Source: Anaerolineae bacterium
GTDB taxonomy: Bacteria > Chloroflexota > Anaerolineae > B4-G1 > SLSP01
Assembly: GCA_021159805.1 (NCBI GenBank)
Contig: JAGHDT010000229.1
Location: 1 to 9,753, forward strand
Direction: 5' to 3'
DNA: 9,753 bases
The notes beneath the pieces are model-generated. The model saw only the letters and a list, made by a program, of their open reading frames with translations. It ran no database searches and was not told the origin of the DNA. Each line of letters opens with the position of its first letter. Position 1 is the stretch's first letter. Shown piece after piece: positions 7,504 to 9,753 of the stretch. Position numbers and translations under genes: made by a program.

Positions 7504-7505
7504 AT
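7489..7505. promoter_or_regulatory. palindrome over the -35 box (candidate operator 1)
   Basis: ATCTGA-GTATT-TCAGAT is a perfect 6-bp inverted repeat with a 5-bp centre. It covers the predicted -35 box of the efflux operon, as a repressor or activator site would. Confidence 0.45.
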
Positions 7506-7739
7506 CTAGGATACGGGCTGCGTATGAAGATTGTGTGAACGAACAATGTAGATTTAGTGTTAGCCGGTGCGGCACGTGGTATTGATAGGGTACCTGTGCG
7601 CAGTGAGGAAGGCAACCGCGCACTTGGCGTGGCTCCCCGGCTGCGGGAATGAGGTCTCGGATGTGGCCGGTGTGGTCTCGCCCACCGCGGGGAATCTTAA
7701 CCCCAGGGCGTACGCATCGGGTCCACTTCCGGGCAAGAG
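7506..7739. other. intergenic stretch with no gene seen
   Basis: No reading frame here has a ribosome site or a recognisable product. The only structure noticed is an inverted repeat GTGCGC (7596-7601) / GCGCAC (7618-7623) with a 16-base loop, and a GGGG..CCCC pair near 7689-7704. With the repeat element at 7740-7891 and the stretch 7892-8055, it makes up a gene-free region of about 620 bp between the operon promoter and the truncated ORF. Confidence 0.5.
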
Positions 7740-7891
7740 CCGTCATCCTGAACGTGTTATGCAGCGCTCGCCGTCGTCCCGAGCGCAATCGAGGACTCTC
7801 TCTCATTCGTACACGCTGCCGCGAGGCCTTGGATCCCTCGACTGTCACACTCTCCCCTGTAGGTGTCCGGTTGACCCACTCGGGATGACGG
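7740..7891. repeat. inverted-repeat element, copy B (152 bp)
   Basis: The ends CCGTCATCCTGA (7740-7751) and TCGGGATGACGG (7880-7891) are inverted repeats matching at 11 of 12 positions. The length is within one base of copy A (1327-1479). The two copies share the left motif GTCATCC-GAACG and the right motif GACCCACTCGG-ATGAC in the same orientation, while the interiors have diverged. Interior blocks such as TCGAGGACTC and GGATCCCTCGA again form a loose second inverted repeat. A dispersed non-coding element of miniature-transposon type is likely. Confidence 0.7.
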
Positions 7892-8055
7892 TAACTGTGC
7901 CTGCCGCTGAGATGCGTACGCTCTGATCTTAACCCAGCCGCCCAGAGCGCATCGGAGATGATGCGACGATCTCAGGAGACTTCAGTGTATGTGGGAGGAC
8001 AGAGGAAAGAAGACAGCCGGGCCACGAGGGTTGATGAACCCAGTGTCGCCATAAG

Positions 8056-8274
8056 TCACCACCTGCAACCCAGAGACCACATCCGATCGGGATTGGCGCT
8101 TGCCGCATTAGCCACAACATCACCGAAGGCTCTCGCGAGCTCAAGATTCGCCCTTCTGCCCGGCAGATTGCTCTTCTGTTCAAGGTACTCGCAGATCGGC
8201 TGCCCATCATCCCCGGCAAGGGAATCCATCAGTAGGGGTTCCAGGTCAGCGCGGTGTCGCTCGATCTTACTCAT
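8056..8274 (-). CDS. 72-residue ORF coupled to the kinase gene, likely truncated
   Basis: The ATG at 8274 overlaps the kinase stop as ATGA, which supports translation by coupling. The product begins MSKIERHRADLEPLLMDSLAG and contains EYLEQKSNLPGRRANLELARAFGDVVA. The SNLPGxRxNLELAxAFxD pattern resembles the N-terminus of longer, apparently HEAT-repeat-like proteins of unknown function that I recall from Chloroflexota. Here the frame stops right after PDRMWSLGCRW, where those proteins would continue. None of the three minus-strand frames after the stop, 8055-7892, shows a clear continuation. A small perfect hairpin (GGGTT-GATG-AACCC, 8028-8041) follows the stop. It may be a decayed gene whose 3' part was lost, perhaps when the nearby repeat element inserted, or a genuinely short protein. 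No function is proposed. Confidence 0.55.
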   Translation of the reverse strand: MSKIERHRADLEPLLMDSLAGDDGQPICEYLEQKSNLPGRRANLELARAFGDVVANAASANPDRMWSLGCRW

Positions 8275-9248
8275 TGTGAACCCCCAAAGAAACTTCCCAG
8301 AGATACAACCGGCACATCATCAACGATCAGCCGGCGCGTATCTTGAAGCCATCGCCGCTGATACGACGAAGCATCGGGCGCACCCCAGCTATCGGTGAAG
8401 ACAGTGAAGAGCAGTAGTTGCCGGTACTTGAGAAAGGTCGGGAGCCGCTGCAACCATGCCGCATCCAGATGATTCTCGTCCTCATAGCCGTCCATAAAGC
8501 TCGTGAGGAACGCGGCGGCAAATGCCTCGCGGCGCTCCAGCTGGTGGAGCGGAATCGACCACAGCGCATGGAAAAGGGCAATGCCGATATCCGTCATAAA
8601 CCAGCGGTGCCCACACACGTCGAAGTCGATGATCGTGATTTCGCCATCGTGGAGCATAAGGTTGAAGTGGTGAAGGTCATTGTGAATCAGCCCGTAACTG
8701 TCCTTGTCGCGGGGCAGCGTCTCCAAATGCGAGTGCATACGCTGCCAATCAAGCTTGACTTCGGGATCGCGGCACCAACCGGTCATCACGCCGACCTCAT
8801 CATCCCACTGTCCGAGGACCTGTCCGCCGTCGTAGCGCTTGGTCAGCGCGTGCATCCGGCCGAGCACACGGCCCCACTCTCGGAAGAGTGAGGCGTTCCA
8901 TTCTCGCGGATTCTCTGCCGTAGGATGGTGCCCCGGCGCCTTGGTGACCTTGCCGGCGATCACAACCTGGTCCCCCAACGCCAGAATCTCCAGCAGCTTT
9001 CCCTGGGGCGATGGGAGCGGTCGGGCGATGCGCACTCCGTTGTCGCTGAGATAGCGCGCGAAGTCAACTCTTGCCTCCGCCTCGGCAATGCCGTCTGCGT
9101 CGGAAGGCACCAGTTTGAAGATGAAGGCACCGCCTTCATCTGCGCCCTCATAGACGTCGCCGTCCTCGCCACCCAAGAAGCGCAACGAATCCAGATCCAG
9201 GCCAAAACGAGCTGCACCCTGACGCGATAGTTCCTTGGATATTCTCAC
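8271..9248 (-). CDS. APH/SrkA-like phosphotransferase (protein or small-molecule kinase)
   Basis: This 325-residue protein of the aminoglycoside-phosphotransferase/choline-kinase-like fold most resembles the SrkA (YihE/RdoA) and homoserine-kinase-type-II group. A glycine-containing loop (GGEDGDVYEG, 26-35) and ATP-binding K45 in FIFKLVP are in the small lobe. The catalytic loop reads GLIHNDLHHFN (187-196 region) with D191 as base and N196, and the metal-binding motif is IDFD with D208, followed by CGHRWFMTDIGIALFHALW. All catalytic residues are intact. I prefer the GTG at 9248 because GAGGGAGAA sits about eight bases upstream. The in-frame ATGs at 9272 and 9365 lack a ribosome site, and the first residues they add look non-homologous. 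It overlaps the 72-residue ORF by 4 bp. The substrate cannot be told from sequence, and antibiotic resistance is not implied. Confidence 0.88.
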   Translation of the reverse strand: MRISKELSRQGAARFGLDLDSLRFLGGEDGDVYEGADEGGAFIFKLVPSDADGIAEAEARVDFARYLSDNGVRIARPLPSPQGKLLEILALGDQVVIAGKVTKAPGHHPTAENPREWNASLFREWGRVLGRMHALTKRYDGGQVLGQWDDEVGVMTGWCRDPEVKLDWQRMHSHLETLPRDKDSYGLIHNDLHHFNLMLHDGEITIIDFDVCGHRWFMTDIGIALFHALWSIPLHQLERREAFAAAFLTSFMDGYEDENHLDAAWLQRLPTFLKYRQLLLFTVFTDSWGAPDASSYQRRWLQDTRRLIVDDVPVVSLGSFFGGSQ

Positions 9249-9301
9249 GAGCGTTTCTCCCTCAGACAACATCCATAGGCTACAGGCATTCTGCCCTGAG
9301 A

Positions 9302-9325
9302 CCGGTTCGGTGAGACACCGACCGG
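9302..9325. other. leader hairpin upstream of the kinase gene
   Basis: CCGGT(T)CGGTG and CACCGACCGG form a 10-bp stem with one bulged T and a three-base loop (AGA). It lies 54 bp upstream of the kinase GTG. No T tract follows on either strand, so a simple intrinsic terminator is unlikely. It is nested between blocks that can pair in two alternative ways (see findings). Confidence 0.5.
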
Positions 9326-9355
9326 AGCACGGGGGCGCGTATCTTGGTGAGTGAG

Positions 9356-9374
9356 CAGGGCACAAGGAGCCCTG
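9356..9374 (-). terminator. stem-loop after the HAD hydrolase gene
   Basis: CAGGGC and GCCCTG form a 6-bp perfect stem with a 7-base loop, about 60 bp past the HAD gene stop. It lacks a T tract, so its use as a terminator is doubtful. The same block can pair instead with 9292-9298. Confidence 0.3.
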
Positions 9375-9434
9375 TGGATGAGATCAGGATGTCGACGTTT
9401 CTCTGAGGCGGACTATGATGCGCTTGCGCTTTGC

Positions 9435-9753
9435 TCACGTATCCGCTATCAGATCGAGCAGATCGCGCAGACGGCGGATCTCATACCGTATCTCAACTTC
9501 AGGGTCACGCGGACGACCATCCGGATTGAACCAGCAACCATCCACCCCATAGAGATTCGCGCCACGCATATCGGACGTCAGACTATCTCCGATCACCAGA
9601 GCCATACCCTTGGGGGGACGCCCCATCTGCTCGAACGCGATCTCGAAGTAGCGCGGATCAGGCTTGGCCACCCCCACCTCCTCAGAGATGATCACCGCCT
9701 CAAAGCGGTCCGCCAGCCCAGACTTCGCCAGCCGTGAACGCTGGACCGCCGCA
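9435..9753 (-). CDS. HAD hydrolase, YjjG-like nucleotidase (5' end outside window)
   Basis: The visible C-terminal 105 residues run into the window edge; the frame continues as AAVQRSRLAKSGLADRFEAV before the IISEEVGVAKPDP block. Visible HAD motifs are motif III, K30 (of the visible part) in VAKPDPRYFE, and motif IV, GDSLTSDMRGA with D56 and D61. The ISEEVGVAKPD stretch and the ending (GCWFNPDGRPR.., then a helical tail RRLRDLLDLI) match the YjjG family, which dephosphorylates non-canonical pyrimidine nucleotides. The nucleophile aspartate (motif I) and the Thr/Ser motif II lie outside the window, so activity cannot be checked. It lies upstream of the kinase gene with about 186 bp between, so a shared transcript is possible but not shown. 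Confidence 0.85.
   Translation of the reverse strand, partial: AAVQRSRLAKSGLADRFEAVIISEEVGVAKPDPRYFEIAFEQMGRPPKGMALVIGDSLTSDMRGANLYGVDGCWFNPDGRPRDPEVEIRYEIRRLRDLLDLIADT

Noticed and set aside
7459..7848. 129-residue minus-strand reading frame in the gene-free region
   Set aside because: It reads through the inverted-repeat element and the operon promoter, is rich in Arg and Ser, has no ribosome site and resembles no protein I know.
7929..8219. 96-residue minus-strand frame overlapping the truncated ORF
   Set aside because: It runs out of frame across the 72-residue ORF, has an atypical composition and does not continue that ORF's family signature after a shift.
9292..9374. T-box or other known riboswitch
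   Set aside because: No T-box AGGGTGGNACCGCG-like block, specifier arrangement or other recognised aptamer core was found.
1..9753. CRISPR array, tRNA, rRNA, integrase, transposase or toxin-antitoxin pair
   Set aside because: No regularly spaced direct repeats, cloverleaf or rRNA core sequence, or recombinase motifs were seen on either strand.

Overview
All the genes supported here lie on the minus strand, so in coordinates the window reads from high to low. The sequence is moderately GC-rich, with one AT-rich patch near 2941-2990 that holds a promoter. Several features together suggest an environmental Chloroflexota bacterium, Anaerolineae-like. These are the long coiled-coil HlyD-type protein with an AWDPGRDWE motif, the small acidic lipoprotein encoded beside a MacB-type transporter with no TolC gene, and dispersed GTCATCC...GGATGAC inverted-repeat elements. 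This placement is inferred from remembered family resemblance and is not proven by any marker gene.

Layout from right to left. (1) 9435-9753: the 3' part of a HAD hydrolase of the YjjG nucleotidase type, cut by the window edge. (2) 8056-9248: an APH/SrkA-like small-molecule or protein kinase gene with a likely GTG start, coupled by an ATGA overlap to a 72-residue ORF that looks like the N-terminal stub of a longer protein. The leader before the kinase holds a strong hairpin and mutually exclusive pairing blocks. (3) 7437-8055: about 620 bp without a gene. It holds a 152-bp inverted-repeat element and a promoter with two perfect palindromes placed over its -35 and -10 boxes. (4) 3215-7436: a tight four-gene operon in the order membrane-fusion protein, ABC ATPase, FtsX/MacB-type permease, lipoprotein, closed by an 11-bp-stem hairpin. 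(5) 1524-2921: a two-gene operon with a good extended -10 promoter. It encodes a tandem helix-hairpin-helix protein that resembles the C-terminal half of an ERCC4/Hef-type nuclease without the catalytic half, followed by an alpha/alpha-toroid protein of the prenyltransferase/squalene-cyclase-repeat type. (6) 1327-1479: a second copy of the inverted-repeat element. (7) 78-1277: a YcaQ/AlkX-type DNA glycosylase with the catalytic QxD motif.

The transporter operon is the clearest functional unit. The fusion protein and permease probably move or release a hydrophobic substrate or peptide at the cell surface, powered by the ATPase, with the lipoprotein as an envelope-anchored partner. If the host is a monoderm, no outer-membrane channel would be needed. 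The two DNA-related genes (YcaQ-like and the HhH protein) are near each other but have separate transcription signals, so I do not claim a shared pathway. No CRISPR array, tRNA, rRNA, transposase or prophage gene was seen.
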